DNA of 64,000 nucleotides, from NCBI RefSeq assembly GCF_018616375.1, contig NZ_JAEQBB010000004.1, positions 292,538 to 356,537 of the forward strand. Direction: 5' to 3'. The notes below the pieces were generated by a model. That model did not search any database, was not told the origin of the DNA, and worked only from the letters and a program-made list of their open reading frames with translations. The first letter of the stretch is position 1. Each line of letters starts with the position of its first letter. Shown here piece after piece: positions 52,050 through 61,354 of this stretch. Position numbers and translations under genes: made by a program. This stretch comes from Exiguobacterium sp. J17977 (GTDB taxonomy: Bacteria > Bacillota > Bacilli > Exiguobacteriales > Exiguobacteriaceae).

Positions 52050-52058
52050 TGCTATAAT
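52050..52058 (+). promoter_or_regulatory. Extended -10 promoter of the PBP gene
   Basis: TGCTATAAT is an extended -10 without a good -35, about 50 bases before the PBP start. With the tyrS T-box on the opposite strand it fills the 413-base gap between the two genes. Confidence 0.6.
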
Positions 52059-52108
52059 CGTATATATTACTGTGCAAAATAGTTTTACACCATATTAAGG
52101 AGGCTGTC

Positions 52109-54589
52109 ATGCTGCAAAAGATTCGAGACACATGGAACCAACCAAAGTCCTTGAAAGCCCGCCGTTATGCCAATGTATTTTACGATGTATCGTGGAACGT
52201 CCTACTCCTAACGATTATATCGGTCGTTCTCATTGGATTTTTAGGCGCCGGGATCGGAGCGGGTTATTTCGCTTCCCTGGTCAAGGATATGCCGGCACCT
52301 GCATATAAGACGATGACGTCACAAATCAACACGTACTCATCGACTTCTGACATTTATTTTGGAAGCGGTGAACGAATTGGAAACTATACGACGGATGAAG
52401 TACGGGTTCCCGTCGCCGTCGACAAAGTCTCTCCGTTCGTCGTCGACGCGTTACTCGCCACAGAGGACGTCGAGTTTTACGAGCACGATGGTGTCGTCCC
52501 GAAAGCGACGCTCCGCGCCATCTTACAAGAAGCGACCGGATCGGAAGACCGGACCGGAGGCTCTACGCTCACTCAACAGCTCATCAAGAACCAAATGCTG
52601 ACGAACGAAGTGTCGTTCGAACGAAAAGCGAAAGAGATTTTACTCGCCCTTCGCCTCGAGAAAGCAATGAACAAAGATGAAATCTTGAACGCGTACTTGA
52701 ACGTCGTCTCGTTCGGACGTAACTCGATGGGACGCAACATCTCAGGGATTGAAGCAGCCGCCCGCGGTGTCTTCAATACATCGGCTGAGAAGTTGACGTT
52801 GCCACAAGCCGCGTTCCTCGCCGGGATTCCGAAAAACCCGTTCCTTTATACACCGTATTACCAAGGCGGTGTCATTAAAGAGGACGTTACACCAGCGATA
52901 AACCGAATGAAGACGGTACTCAACCGGATGTACGTGGCCAAGAAAATCACAAAAGAAGAATATGATGCCGCATATAACTACGACATCACGCAAGACTTCA
53001 TGAAGACACAATCGAAGCCGCGTGACCGGTATCCGTACGTTGTCGACGAAGCAGAACTTCAAGCACGACAGATTGTTACAGATTACCTCCTTGAGCAAGA
53101 TGGAATTCAGCCATCAGATTTGAAAGGAGAAGAAGGTGATTCAATTCGGACGACATATGCAAAACGTGCCCATAATATGCTGCGCCAAGGCGGCTTTAAA
53201 ATTCACTTGACCCTCGATAAAGAGGTACATGAAGCGATGCAGCAACCCGCTAAAAATGCCAACAACTTTGCTCGAGATCAATATATTTCTGAAGAAGACC
53301 GCACACTACCTGAACAGACGTCATCCATTATGATTGACAACAAAACAGGTCGCATCCTCGGTTTTGTCGGTGGCCGTTATATCAATGGCAAGACCGATGA
53401 AGTGAACCGTGCTATGCGCATGGAACGTCAAATCGGATCGACTGCCAAGCCAATCTTAGTATATGCGAATGCGATTGAAGCCCGAATGATCACGCCCGAA
53501 ACGGTTATCTTAGACGAAGAGTATTTCTACAAATTCACGGGTCCAGGGCAACCAAAAAAAGAAGTGTTGAACGAAAGCCGAACACATAACGGTCCGGTGA
53601 CGGCGCGTGAAGCGTTGAAACGCTCCCTCAACGTCCCTGCCGTTAAGATTTATGAAGAACGGAATCAAAAACCGGCCGATACGCAGAAACTCATCGACAT
53701 GGGTATTGAAGTATCAGAAGCGAACCGTAATGCGTCATCGATGGCGCTAGGTGTCGGGGAAGTCAGTCCGGTCAACTTGGCCGCATCTTACGCCATGCTT
53801 GCGAACTACGGCGAACACGTCGAGCCATATTTCATCGAGCGCATCGAGTATAACGGTGAAGCCATCTTTGAGAAACAACCGAAAAAAACACGCATCTATT
53901 CCGACCGTACATCTTATCTGGTCATCGACATGCTCCGTGACGTCTATACGTCAGGAACAGGGACATACGCCAAGTCACTCTTAAACGTCCCTGGCGATTG
54001 GATGGGTAAATCTGGTACGACGAACGATCGTCGCGACTCGTACTTGGTCGGCTCGAACCCGAACGTCACGCTTGCCGTGTGGTCTGGTTTTGACTCACAG
54101 TTCGGGGAGATGGAAAACAGTTATGAGGTAGGTCAGTATTACCAACGGACGCAACGGATTTGGTCACAAACTGCCAACCGTGTATATGCCGATAAACCTG
54201 AAATCTTCAACACTGGGGCACGCTTCACCCAACCTGCTAGCGTCTCTGCCGCTGACTTTAAAGACTCTGGTTCATTCTCTGAGAAGAAAAAAGTCGAAGA
54301 GAAGAAGAAGGAAGAGGAAGCGAAGAAGAAAGCCGAGGAAGAAGAGAAGAAGAAAGAAGAAGCCGAAGAGAAAAAACAAGAGGCTGAAGAAGAGAAACAA
54401 GAAGCTGATGCAGCTGCGAAGGAAAAAGCAGCTGCTGACGCAAAAGCGAAAGCTGAAGCCGACGCGAAGAAAAAAGCGGAAGCTGACAAGAAGAAAGCTG
54501 AAGAAGAAGCAAAGAAGAAAGCCGAAGCTGAGAAAAAGGCTGAGGAAGACAAGAAGAAAGAAGACGCCGAAGCTGCAGACGGCGCCTAA
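52109..54589 (+). CDS. Class A penicillin-binding protein (PBP1A family)
   Basis: A bifunctional peptidoglycan glycosyltransferase/transpeptidase of 826 residues. Membrane helix at about 33-55; glycosyltransferase domain about 80-260 with catalytic E119 in ATEDVEFYEHDG and GGSTLTQQLIKN; transpeptidase about 400-690 with nucleophile S444 (STAK), SLN (506-508) and KSGT (634-637). From residue 724 to the end it carries a roughly 100-residue tail made almost only of Lys, Glu and Ala, probably a long extracellular helix. The ATG has AAGGAGG 7 bases upstream. This gene is an insertion relative to the Bacillus tyrS-acsA order. Confidence 0.96.
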   Translation: MLQKIRDTWNQPKSLKARRYANVFYDVSWNVLLLTIISVVLIGFLGAGIGAGYFASLVKDMPAPAYKTMTSQINTYSSTSDIYFGSGERIGNYTTDEVRVPVAVDKVSPFVVDALLATEDVEFYEHDGVVPKATLRAILQEATGSEDRTGGSTLTQQLIKNQMLTNEVSFERKAKEILLALRLEKAMNKDEILNAYLNVVSFGRNSMGRNISGIEAAARGVFNTSAEKLTLPQAAFLAGIPKNPFLYTPYYQGGVIKEDVTPAINRMKTVLNRMYVAKKITKEEYDAAYNYDITQDFMKTQSKPRDRYPYVVDEAELQARQIVTDYLLEQDGIQPSDLKGEEGDSIRTTYAKRAHNMLRQGGFKIHLTLDKEVHEAMQQPAKNANNFARDQYISEEDRTLPEQTSSIMIDNKTGRILGFVGGRYINGKTDEVNRAMRMERQIGSTAKPILVYANAIEARMITPETVILDEEYFYKFTGPGQPKKEVLNESRTHNGPVTAREALKRSLNVPAVKIYEERNQKPADTQKLIDMGIEVSEANRNASSMALGVGEVSPVNLAASYAMLANYGEHVEPYFIERIEYNGEAIFEKQPKKTRIYSDRTSYLVIDMLRDVYTSGTGTYAKSLLNVPGDWMGKSGTTNDRRDSYLVGSNPNVTLAVWSGFDSQFGEMENSYEVGQYYQRTQRIWSQTANRVYADKPEIFNTGARFTQPASVSAADFKDSGSFSEKKKVEEKKKEEEAKKKAEEEEKKKEEAEEKKQEAEEEKQEADAAAKEKAAADAKAKAEADAKKKAEADKKKAEEEAKKKAEAEKKAEEDKKKEDAEAADGA
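54285..54580 (+). repeat. Low-complexity AAG/GAA/GCT codon tract in the PBP gene
   Basis: Nearly 300 bases of purine-rich coding repeats (EEKKKEEEAKKKAEEEE type). Its quasi-repeats make slippage and length change between strains likely, and cause open shadow frames on both strands. Confidence 0.85.
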
Positions 54590-54598
54590 TCCGACAAG

Positions 54599-54629
54599 AA
54601 AGGTCGACACATCGCGTGTCGACCTTTTG
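54599..54629. terminator. Terminator between PBP and acsA genes
   Basis: AAAGGTCGACAC-ATCGC-GTGTCGACCTTTT, usable from both sides. Confidence 0.85.
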
Positions 54630-54633
54630 TCGT

Positions 54634-56340
54634 TCAATCTTCCATTGTCGATAAGTCACCCGTCTCGAGGTTCAATTCCCATGCTTTCAAGACACGACGC
54701 ATGATTTTCCCGCTTCGCGTTTTCGGCAATTTATCTTTGAACTCGATCTCACGCGGAGCCGCGTGAGCCGCGAGACCTTCTTTGACGAACTTTTGAATCT
54801 CTGCCTTCAACTCGTCCGACGGCTCATAGCCTTTCCGGAGTGCGATGAACGCCTTGATGATTTCCCCGCGTACCGGGTCCGGTTTCCCGATGACCCCTGC
54901 CTCGGCGACAGCCGGATGCTCGACGAGACGACTCTCGACCTCGAACGGTCCGACCCGTTCCCCTGCCGTCATGATGACGTCATCGACACGGCCTTGGAAC
55001 CAGAAGTATCCGTCCTCGTCCATATATGCCGAGTCACCTGAGACGTACCAGTCGCCCCAGAAGTAGCTCTCATACTTGGCGTCGTTCTTCCAAATCTTCC
55101 GCATCATCGACGGCCAAGGCGTCTTGAGTGCCAAGTTGCCCATCCGATGTGGTGGGAGCGGTTGACCACGGTCGTCCAAGATGGCCGCTTCACAGCCCGG
55201 GATAGCTTTGCCCATCGAACCTGGTTTAATATCCATAGTCGGATAGTTGCAAATCATCATCGCACCGGTCTCCGTCATCCACCACGTGTCATGAATCCGT
55301 AATCCGAACGATTCGTTCCCCCAACGAATGACTTCCGGGTTGAGTGGTTCACCGACCGAAAGGATATGGCGGAGTGACGATAAATCGTACTTCTCGAACG
55401 CCTCTTCTCCAGCGCCCATGAGCATCCGGAACGCGGTTGGCGCACTGTACCAGACCGTGACACCGAACCGTTCGATGACCGAATACCAGAACTCAGGATT
55501 GAATCGTCCCCCGACAATCACATTCGTCGCCCCGTTCAAGAACGGTGCGAAAATCCCGTAGCTCGTACCTGTCACCCAGCCTGGGTCGGCCGTGCACCAG
55601 TAAATGTCGTCCGGTTGCAAGTCGAGGACCCATTTACCGGTCATCAAGTGCTGCACCATGGCGTTATGGACGTGCAAGACGCCTTTCGGCTTCCCGGTCG
55701 ACCCTGACGTATAGTGTAAGATCATGCCGTCTTCGCGGTCGACCCACGTGATGTCGAGGTCGGTCGAAGCTTCACCCGCCAACTTACGGTAGTCGCTGAT
55801 TTTACCGGTCTCTTCTACCCCGTCACCGACGATTAAAATCGTCTCCAAGTGCGGGAGTTGATCGACCGGGATCCGTGGCAAGAGCGCCTCGGTCGTCACG
55901 ATGACTTTCGCTTCCGAGTCGAGCAGACGGTCGTGGACGGCTTGCTCCATGAACGCCTCAAACAACGGACCGACAATGGCGCCGAGCTTGAGTGTTCCGA
56001 GCAAAATAAAATAAAGTTCTGGACTCCGTGGCATGAAGATGAAGACACGGTCGCCTTTCTCCACTCCAACCGATTTCAGAACGTTTCCGGCCCGATTGCT
56101 TTCTCGTTTCATATCCGCATACGTGTAGCGCTCTTCTCGTTCCCCATCGAAATAGAGCAACGCCAGCTTCGTGGCGAGTTCACCTTCTGCGTGACGGTCG
56201 ATTGCTTCGTACGCCATATTGACGTTCCCCGTCAAATTCCAAGAAAATAATGCTTCTGCTTGTGTCCACTCGAACGACTGACAAGCATCTTCATACGACG
56301 CCAATTGATGTTCCCCTGATAACGCTTTCAATTTTTCCAT
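54634..56340 (-). CDS. acsA: Acetyl-CoA synthetase (AMP-forming)
   Basis: Activates acetate to acetyl-CoA through acetyl-AMP. The 568-residue ANL-superfamily enzyme has the P-loop YTSGSTGKPKGVLHVH, the WWMTETG motif, and the C-terminal acylation site with the catalytic Lys in PKTRSGKIMRR. That lysine is the expected target of the acetyltransferase AcuA encoded divergently. A GGGGAGG lies 13 bases before the ATG, longer than usual. It is divergent from acuABC, as in Bacillus. Confidence 0.96.
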   Translation of the reverse strand: MEKLKALSGEHQLASYEDACQSFEWTQAEALFSWNLTGNVNMAYEAIDRHAEGELATKLALLYFDGEREERYTYADMKRESNRAGNVLKSVGVEKGDRVFIFMPRSPELYFILLGTLKLGAIVGPLFEAFMEQAVHDRLLDSEAKVIVTTEALLPRIPVDQLPHLETILIVGDGVEETGKISDYRKLAGEASTDLDITWVDREDGMILHYTSGSTGKPKGVLHVHNAMVQHLMTGKWVLDLQPDDIYWCTADPGWVTGTSYGIFAPFLNGATNVIVGGRFNPEFWYSVIERFGVTVWYSAPTAFRMLMGAGEEAFEKYDLSSLRHILSVGEPLNPEVIRWGNESFGLRIHDTWWMTETGAMMICNYPTMDIKPGSMGKAIPGCEAAILDDRGQPLPPHRMGNLALKTPWPSMMRKIWKNDAKYESYFWGDWYVSGDSAYMDEDGYFWFQGRVDDVIMTAGERVGPFEVESRLVEHPAVAEAGVIGKPDPVRGEIIKAFIALRKGYEPSDELKAEIQKFVKEGLAAHAAPREIEFKDKLPKTRSGKIMRRVLKAWELNLETGDLSTMED

Positions 56341-56385
56341 CGCTAAAGATTCGCCTCCCCTGTAATGAATGGTATAACCACTTTC

Positions 56386-56414
56386 AGTATAGTGTTAATA
56401 TTATGACAAATCAA
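56386..56414 (-). promoter_or_regulatory. Promoter of acsA
   Basis: Minus strand: -35 TTGATT (56409-56414), 17-base spacer, -10 TATACT (56386-56391). Confidence 0.65.
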
Positions 56415-56455
56415 TGAATTTCCAAAATCTCCAAAAGAGTGTGAAACAAGCTAAA

Positions 56456-56470
56456 TGAAAGCGCTATAAT
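56456..56470 (+). promoter_or_regulatory. cre over the -10 of acuABC
   Basis: TGAAAGCGCTATAA (56456-56469) matches the cre consensus except the penultimate base and overlaps the -10 TATAAT (56465-56470) of acuA. It is placed to repress acuABC, and it lies some 40 bases behind the acsA promoter. Confidence 0.7.
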
Positions 56471-56495
56471 AGAAGGTGGAAAAGGTGGTGACTCC

Positions 56496-57125
56496 ATGGA
56501 AAAACAATATCATTCAAAAGTGTGGGAAACCTCACTCGGAGCCGTAATCATCGATGGACCCATCGAGAGCGACGTGTTGGCCACGTATCGGCTCGATGAG
56601 GGATTGACCGCATTTCGTGAACCCGAGGACCAACATAAGGCGCTCGTCGAAATCGCTGACTTGAAGGAAGGCCGCATCATCGTGGCCCGCGTCGACGACC
56701 TCGTCATCGGTTACGTCACGTATTTATATCCGGACCCGTACGAACGTTGGAGCGAAGGGAACGACCCTTATATCCTCGAGCTCGGCGCCATCGAAGTGAG
56801 CCCGCGCTTCCGTGGCCAACGGATTGGCAAGCAGTTGCTCGAAGTGTCGATGATGGACCCGCATATGGACGACTTCTTGATTTTGACGACCGAATATTAT
56901 TGGCACTGGGACTTGAAAGGGAGCGGACTCTCTATCTGGGATTACCGAAAAGTGATGGAGAAGATGATGAACCACGGCGGACTCGTCTTCTTCCCGACCG
57001 ATGACCCGGAAATCGCTTCGCACCCGGCCAACTGTCTCATGGCACGAATCGGCAAGAACGTCCGGCAAGAAACGATTGACCATTTTGATTCGCTCCGGCT
57101 ACGGCGCCGGTTCATGTATGACTAA
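56496..57125 (+). CDS. acuA: Acetoin utilisation protein AcuA (GNAT acetyltransferase)
   Basis: A 209-residue GNAT-fold protein lysine acetyltransferase that inactivates AcsA in Bacillus. The acetyl-CoA motif is LELGAIEVSPRFRGQRIGKQLLEV (about 88-112). AAGGTGGTGA precedes the ATG. It is first in acuA-acuB-acuC and divergent from acsA, its target. A cre covers its -10. Confidence 0.95.
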   Translation: MEKQYHSKVWETSLGAVIIDGPIESDVLATYRLDEGLTAFREPEDQHKALVEIADLKEGRIIVARVDDLVIGYVTYLYPDPYERWSEGNDPYILELGAIEVSPRFRGQRIGKQLLEVSMMDPHMDDFLILTTEYYWHWDLKGSGLSIWDYRKVMEKMMNHGGLVFFPTDDPEIASHPANCLMARIGKNVRQETIDHFDSLRLRRRFMYD

Positions 57126-57137
57126 GGAGGGACCTGG

Positions 57138-57770
57138 ATGCTGATTGAACAAATGATGAACCGTCATGTCGTGACGATTCAACCGACCAACACGATTGCC
57201 CATGCGGCCAAGCTCATGCGTGATCATAAAGTCCGCCATCTCATCGTCACCAACCCGGCCCGACAAGTCGTCGGAATCGTCGGCCAGTTCGAGATGAGCG
57301 GAGCGACGAGCGTGTTCCATCCGGAGAGTGAGAGCGCCGACTTCAAAAACCCCGTCTCGAGCATCATGCGTCAAGATGTGACGACGGCACATCCGTACGA
57401 CTTCTTCGAGGATGCGGCCGCCCTGTTTTATGAGTATCGCCTGACCTGCCTGCCGATCGTCGAACAAGGCAAACTCGTCGGCGTCTTGACCGAGACCGAC
57501 TTATTGCGTTACTTCGTCCAATTGACGGGCGCGCTCGAGCCGAGCTCTCAAATTGAGCTCTTGGTCGAGAACACGACCGGGACGCTCGAGAAAGTGACCC
57601 GACTCCTCGCCAAGACGAACGTAAACATCATCAACGTGTTCGTCCATCCGACGCCCGACCCGTATAAGCGCATCATCTCGTTCCGCGTCCAGACGATGAA
57701 TCCGCTTCGCATCATCGAACGGCTGAAACGCGAAGGTTACGACGTGCTCGGTCCGGAGATGTCCCAATGA
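57138..57770 (+). CDS. acuB: AcuB, CBS-pair and ACT domain protein
   Basis: A 210-residue protein with two CBS domains (1-55 and 73-130; IEQMMNRHVVTIQPTNTIAHAAKLM, LPIVEQGKLVGVLTETDLLRYF) and a C-terminal ACT domain (140-205; NTTGTLEKVTRLLAKTNVNIINVF). It probably senses a nucleotide or amino acid and modulates acetate activation with AcuA and AcuC; its biochemical role is not settled. AAGGAGGG precedes the ATG. acuC starts in its last codon. Confidence 0.94.
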   Translation: MLIEQMMNRHVVTIQPTNTIAHAAKLMRDHKVRHLIVTNPARQVVGIVGQFEMSGATSVFHPESESADFKNPVSSIMRQDVTTAHPYDFFEDAAALFYEYRLTCLPIVEQGKLVGVLTETDLLRYFVQLTGALEPSSQIELLVENTTGTLEKVTRLLAKTNVNIINVFVHPTPDPYKRIISFRVQTMNPLRIIERLKREGYDVLGPEMSQ

Positions 57771-58936
57771 GACCGGCCTACATATTCGGGGAGAACGAGA
57801 ACTCGTACCGCTTCCATGCGGATCATCCGTTCAATCCGGTCCGCCTGGAGCTGACGACGTCGCTGCTCATCGCCTCAGGTAAACTTCAGGCCTCAGAGTG
57901 CATCGCCCCTCCCATGGCCTCGGTCGAGTCGCTCGCGCTCGTCCACGACCTTGATTATATTGAGGCGGTCCAAGCGGCGGCGGCCGGTGAGCTGTCGACA
58001 TTGAAAGCGAACAAGTTTGGCCTCGGTACGGAAGACACGCCGATTTTCCCGACCATCCATGAAGGAGCGGCCCGGCTCGTCGGGGGCACCGTTCACGCGC
58101 TCGATTTGGTCGCGAGTGGTAAATTGGAGCGCGCCTTCCACGTCGGGGGCGGCCTGCATCATGGGATGCGACGGAAAGCGTCCGGATTTTGCGTGTATAA
58201 CGATGCGGCGGTCGCCATCGCCCACGTCCGTAAAGCGTACGGCAGCCGGGTCCTCTATGTCGATACCGACGCCCACCACGGAGACGGCGTCCAATGGCTG
58301 TTTTATGACGATGACGATGTGATGACGTTATCCATCCATGAGACCGGTCGCTACCTGTTCCCGGGGACAGGAGCCGTCACAGAGCGCGGCAACGGGAATG
58401 GCTACGGCTATAGCTGGAACGTCCCGGTCGATGCGTTCACTCAAGACGAGTCGTTCTTGCGCTGTTATGAGACCGTGTTCCGGGAGGCGTGCGAATGGTT
58501 CAAGCCGGATATCATCTTGACGCAGAACGGGGCCGACGCCCATGCCTTCGATCCGTTGACGCACCTCGCCTCGACGATTCGGACGTTTGAACAGATTCCT
58601 CAAATCGCTTCTCGACTCGCCGACGAGTATACGGAAGGAAGACTCGTCGCCCTCGGCGGCGGCGGATATGATTGGTATCGGACCGTACCCCGGGCTTGGG
58701 CGCAAGTGTGGGCCGGACTGACGCGCGAGGCGCCGTACAGCGGCGACATTCCGCCCGAATGGATCGAGCAGTGGCAGGACAAAGCGGATTTATCCTTGCC
58801 GACACGCTGGGATGACCATCCGTACACGTTCCAACATATTCCCCGACGCCAACAAATCGAGGAGAAAAATTGGGAAGTGACGAAACGGGCGTTCTGGCCG
58901 TTCATCTCAAATGATCGCAAATCAATATATGTCTAA
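57767..58936 (+). CDS. acuC: AcuC, class I-type protein lysine deacetylase
   Basis: A 389-residue zinc deacetylase of the histone deacetylase fold that reactivates acetylated AcsA. The active site is complete: the His pair in HVGGGLHHGMRRKASGF, zinc ligands in DTDAHHGDGVQ, the Asp in QNGADAHAFDPLTHL, and the GGGGYDW loop. The start overlaps acuB by four bases (ATGA). It ends at a bidirectional terminator opposite ccpA. Confidence 0.96.
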   Translation: MRPAYIFGENENSYRFHADHPFNPVRLELTTSLLIASGKLQASECIAPPMASVESLALVHDLDYIEAVQAAAAGELSTLKANKFGLGTEDTPIFPTIHEGAARLVGGTVHALDLVASGKLERAFHVGGGLHHGMRRKASGFCVYNDAAVAIAHVRKAYGSRVLYVDTDAHHGDGVQWLFYDDDDVMTLSIHETGRYLFPGTGAVTERGNGNGYGYSWNVPVDAFTQDESFLRCYETVFREACEWFKPDIILTQNGADAHAFDPLTHLASTIRTFEQIPQIASRLADEYTEGRLVALGGGGYDWYRTVPRAWAQVWAGLTREAPYSGDIPPEWIEQWQDKADLSLPTRWDDHPYTFQHIPRRQQIEEKNWEVTKRAFWPFISNDRKSIYV

Positions 58937-58983
58937 AAAAACCCCTCGTCCGCGGAGTGACTCCGACAGGCGAGGGGTTTTTT
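58935..58983. terminator. Bidirectional terminator between acuC and ccpA
   Basis: AACCCCTCG ... CGAGGGGTT with an internal GTCCGCGGAGTGACTCCGAC stem-loop, flanked by A and T tracts. Confidence 0.92.
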
Positions 58984-58985
58984 AT

Positions 58986-59999
58986 TCAGTCTTGACGTAC
59001 CGAATCGCGACGTTCGATGCGGTGCGGCAAGACGACGTTCTTCTCTTCGACTTCTTCGGCATTCAAAATTTTCGTCAACAGACGCATGGCAACGGCACCG
59101 ATGTCATACATCGGTTGGACGACCGTCGTCAATTTCGGACGAATCATCGTCGCGAGACGCGTGTTATCGTGGCCGACGACTTCAAAATCGTTCGGCACCG
59201 AGTAACCGGCGTCTTGAATCGCGTGAATGACACCGAGTGCCATCTCATCCGTACCGGCGAAAATCGCTTTCGGGCAATCGTCGCGTTCGAGCATCTTCTG
59301 CATCGCCTCAAGGCCTGATGCATACGTGTAATTTCCGAGGACGACGTCACTCTCACGGAACGGGAGTCCGGCGTCGTCTAGGGCACGGCGGTAACCAGAG
59401 AATTTCTTTTCGCCATTGATTTGTTGCTCGAGTGGACCTGTAATGAAGCCGACTTGTTTATGACCGTGGCCAATCAACATTTCGGTCGCATCGTATGCAG
59501 CTTGCTCATAGTCGATGTTGACCGCAGGGAGGTCATACCCTTGGTTAAGTGTCGCCGCGAGGACGATTGGGACCGGTGACTTCTTGAACTCGTTGACGAG
59601 GTCTTCATGCAGACGACCGCCCATGAAAATGATGCCATCGACTTGTTTCCCGAGCAATGTGTTCAACAAATGAATCTCTTTGTCACGGTTCGAGTCCGAG
59701 TTCCCGAGGATGATGTTGTACTTGTACATCGTCGCGACGTCCTCGATCCCACGGGCGAGGTCTGCGAAGAAGATGTTCGAGATATCCGGGACGATGACGC
59801 CGACCGTCGTCGTCTTCTTGCTGGCCAGTCCACGTGCGACGGCGTTCGGTCGATAGCCGAGACGGTCAATCGCGTCTTGGACTTTCTTACGGGTCGTCGG
59901 CTTGACGTTCGGGTTTCCGTTGACGACGCGTGAGACGGTTGCCATCGACACCCCGGCTTCTCGTGCGACATCATAAATCGTTACATTGTTACTATTCAT
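58986..59999 (-). CDS. ccpA: Catabolite control protein A
   Basis: The LacI-family master regulator of carbon catabolite control; with HPr-Ser46-P it binds cre sites. The 337-residue protein has the helix-turn-helix [29 protein letters not shown] (5-33), the hinge helix [14 protein letters not shown], and a periplasmic-binding-like core that should bind HPr-P ([27 protein letters not shown]). AGGAGGAG precedes the ATG. It is downstream of aroA as in Bacillus; an unusual set of inverted repeats lies in its leader. Confidence 0.97.
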   Translation of the reverse strand: MNSNNVTIYDVAREAGVSMATVSRVVNGNPNVKPTTRKKVQDAIDRLGYRPNAVARGLASKKTTTVGVIVPDISNIFFADLARGIEDVATMYKYNIILGNSDSNRDKEIHLLNTLLGKQVDGIIFMGGRLHEDLVNEFKKSPVPIVLAATLNQGYDLPAVNIDYEQAAYDATEMLIGHGHKQVGFITGPLEQQINGEKKFSGYRRALDDAGLPFRESDVVLGNYTYASGLEAMQKMLERDDCPKAIFAGTDEMALGVIHAIQDAGYSVPNDFEVVGHDNTRLATMIRPKLTTVVQPMYDIGAVAMRLLTKILNAEEVEEKNVVLPHRIERRDSVRQD

Positions 60000-60058
60000 T
60001 AAAACTCCTCCTACAAGCAGTGATTTTCAAACGATTTTCAAAAAACGTGTCAAAAAAG

Positions 60059-60094
60059 GAAGACAGGTATCTGTCATCATTTTACCCTGTCTTC
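60059..60094 (-). repeat. Alternative inverted repeats in the aroA-ccpA gap
   Basis: GAAGACAGG (60059-60067) and CCTGTCTTC (60086-60094) pair over 9 bp with an 18-base loop. A competing inner hairpin GACAG-ATAC-CTGTC (minus strand, 60062-60075) uses one of the same arms. A possible -10 TAAAAT lies in the loop. Confidence 0.55.
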
Positions 60095-60125
60095 ACGCTA
60101 TATAAAACGTTTCCAATTGGAAAGC

Positions 60126-61217
60126 TTACTTTTTCACCAAATCAAGTTGAGGGAACTGGGCCGTTAGCCCGTCCACGAATTGATCGAACTGGTCGAAATC
60201 GAGTTGCTGCTGGGCATCCGATAAAGCGATGGCCGGGTTCGGGTGAACTTCCACCATGACTCCATCCGCTCCGACCGCAAGCGCCGCTTTGGCCGCTGGC
60301 AGTAACAAATCGCGTCGTCCTGTCGAGTGCGTCACGTCGACCATGACCGGCAAATGCGTCTCTTGTTTCAAAATCGGGACCGCCGTGATGTCGAGCGTGT
60401 TGCGCGTCGCCCGCTCATACGTCCGAATGCCGCGTTCGCACAAGATGACTTGGCTGTTGCCGCTTGCCATGATGTACTCGGCCGCATAGATGAACTCTTC
60501 AATCGTCGCCGACAAGCCACGTTTCAAGAGTACCGGCTTATCCGTCTTCCCGACTTCTTTCAACAAGTCAAAGTTTTGCATGTTGCGCGCACCGACTTGG
60601 ATGATGTCCACATACGGAAGAGCCGATTCGACCGCACCAGGCGTCATGATTTCAGAGATGACCCGTAAGTCATGACGATCTGCCGCTTGCTTCAACAGTT
60701 TCAACCCCTCGAAGCCGAGTCCTTGGAAGTCGTACGGTGAGGTACGTGGTTTATACGCCCCGCCTCGCAAGATTTTCACACCGGACAACGCTAGTTTTTC
60801 GGCGACGGCGTTCACTTGTTCAAATGATTCGACCGCACATGGTCCCGCAATCAGTTGCGGACGTCCATTGCCGATTGTGACATCATCGAGCGTGACGATG
60901 GTGTCTTCAGCTTGGCGTTTGCGCGAGACGAGCAACGTCTTGTCACGGTCTTCACCTTGCAGTTCGGCCGAGGCTTTGAACATTTCCTTGAACAGATGTT
61001 GCAGACGAGCCGTCTCGAACGGACCCGGATTCTCCGCGGCGACGAAGTCGAGCATCTCACGTTCACGTACCGGATCGTATCGTTCCACACCTTGCAGACG
61101 TTTTACTTTTCCAATCTCAACAGCGAGTGTGCCACGGCGGCTGAGCAAGTCGAGCATCTCACGATTCAACTCATCCATCTCGCGACGTAATCGATTCAAC
61201 TGATCTTGTGGACTCAT
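60126..61217 (-). CDS. aroA: Bifunctional chorismate mutase / DAHP synthase
   Basis: The first enzyme of aromatic amino acid synthesis. The 363-residue protein joins an AroQ-type chorismate mutase (about 1-90; [33 protein letters not shown], with RYDPVRE) to a class I-beta DAHP synthase (100-363; [48 protein letters not shown]). The fused mutase acts as the feedback sensor for prephenate/chorismate in Bacillus AroA. GAGAGGG precedes the ATG. It lies upstream of ccpA with no clear terminator between. Confidence 0.97.
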   Translation of the reverse strand: MSPQDQLNRLRREMDELNREMLDLLSRRGTLAVEIGKVKRLQGVERYDPVREREMLDFVAAENPGPFETARLQHLFKEMFKASAELQGEDRDKTLLVSRKRQAEDTIVTLDDVTIGNGRPQLIAGPCAVESFEQVNAVAEKLALSGVKILRGGAYKPRTSPYDFQGLGFEGLKLLKQAADRHDLRVISEIMTPGAVESALPYVDIIQVGARNMQNFDLLKEVGKTDKPVLLKRGLSATIEEFIYAAEYIMASGNSQVILCERGIRTYERATRNTLDITAVPILKQETHLPVMVDVTHSTGRRDLLLPAAKAALAVGADGVMVEVHPNPAIALSDAQQQLDFDQFDQFVDGLTAQFPQLDLVKK

Positions 61218-61317
61218 AATTACCCTCTCATTTCTAAGCCGTTCTTTCCAGATTCCTAATTATAACGAACTTTAATCGCTTTGTCATAGGGAAATGGGCT
61301 GGCGACACAAAATCAAC

Positions 61318-61346
61318 AAAAAAAGCGCCCGGCTAGTCCCGGACGC
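61318..61346 (-). terminator. Terminator of ytxG-ytxH
   Basis: Minus strand: GCGTCCGG-GACTAG-CCGGGCGC followed by seven T residues. Confidence 0.88.
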
Positions 61347-61354
61347 GTCATCAC

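Noticed and set aside
54285..54580. Possible CRISPR or tandem repeat array
   Set aside because: The periodicity is codon-level in the K/E/A tail; no fixed repeat-spacer units.
54272..54659. Leu/Ser/Phe-rich minus frames opposite the PBP tail
   Set aside because: They are complements of AAG/GAA repeats and look like membrane proteins only by codon complement.
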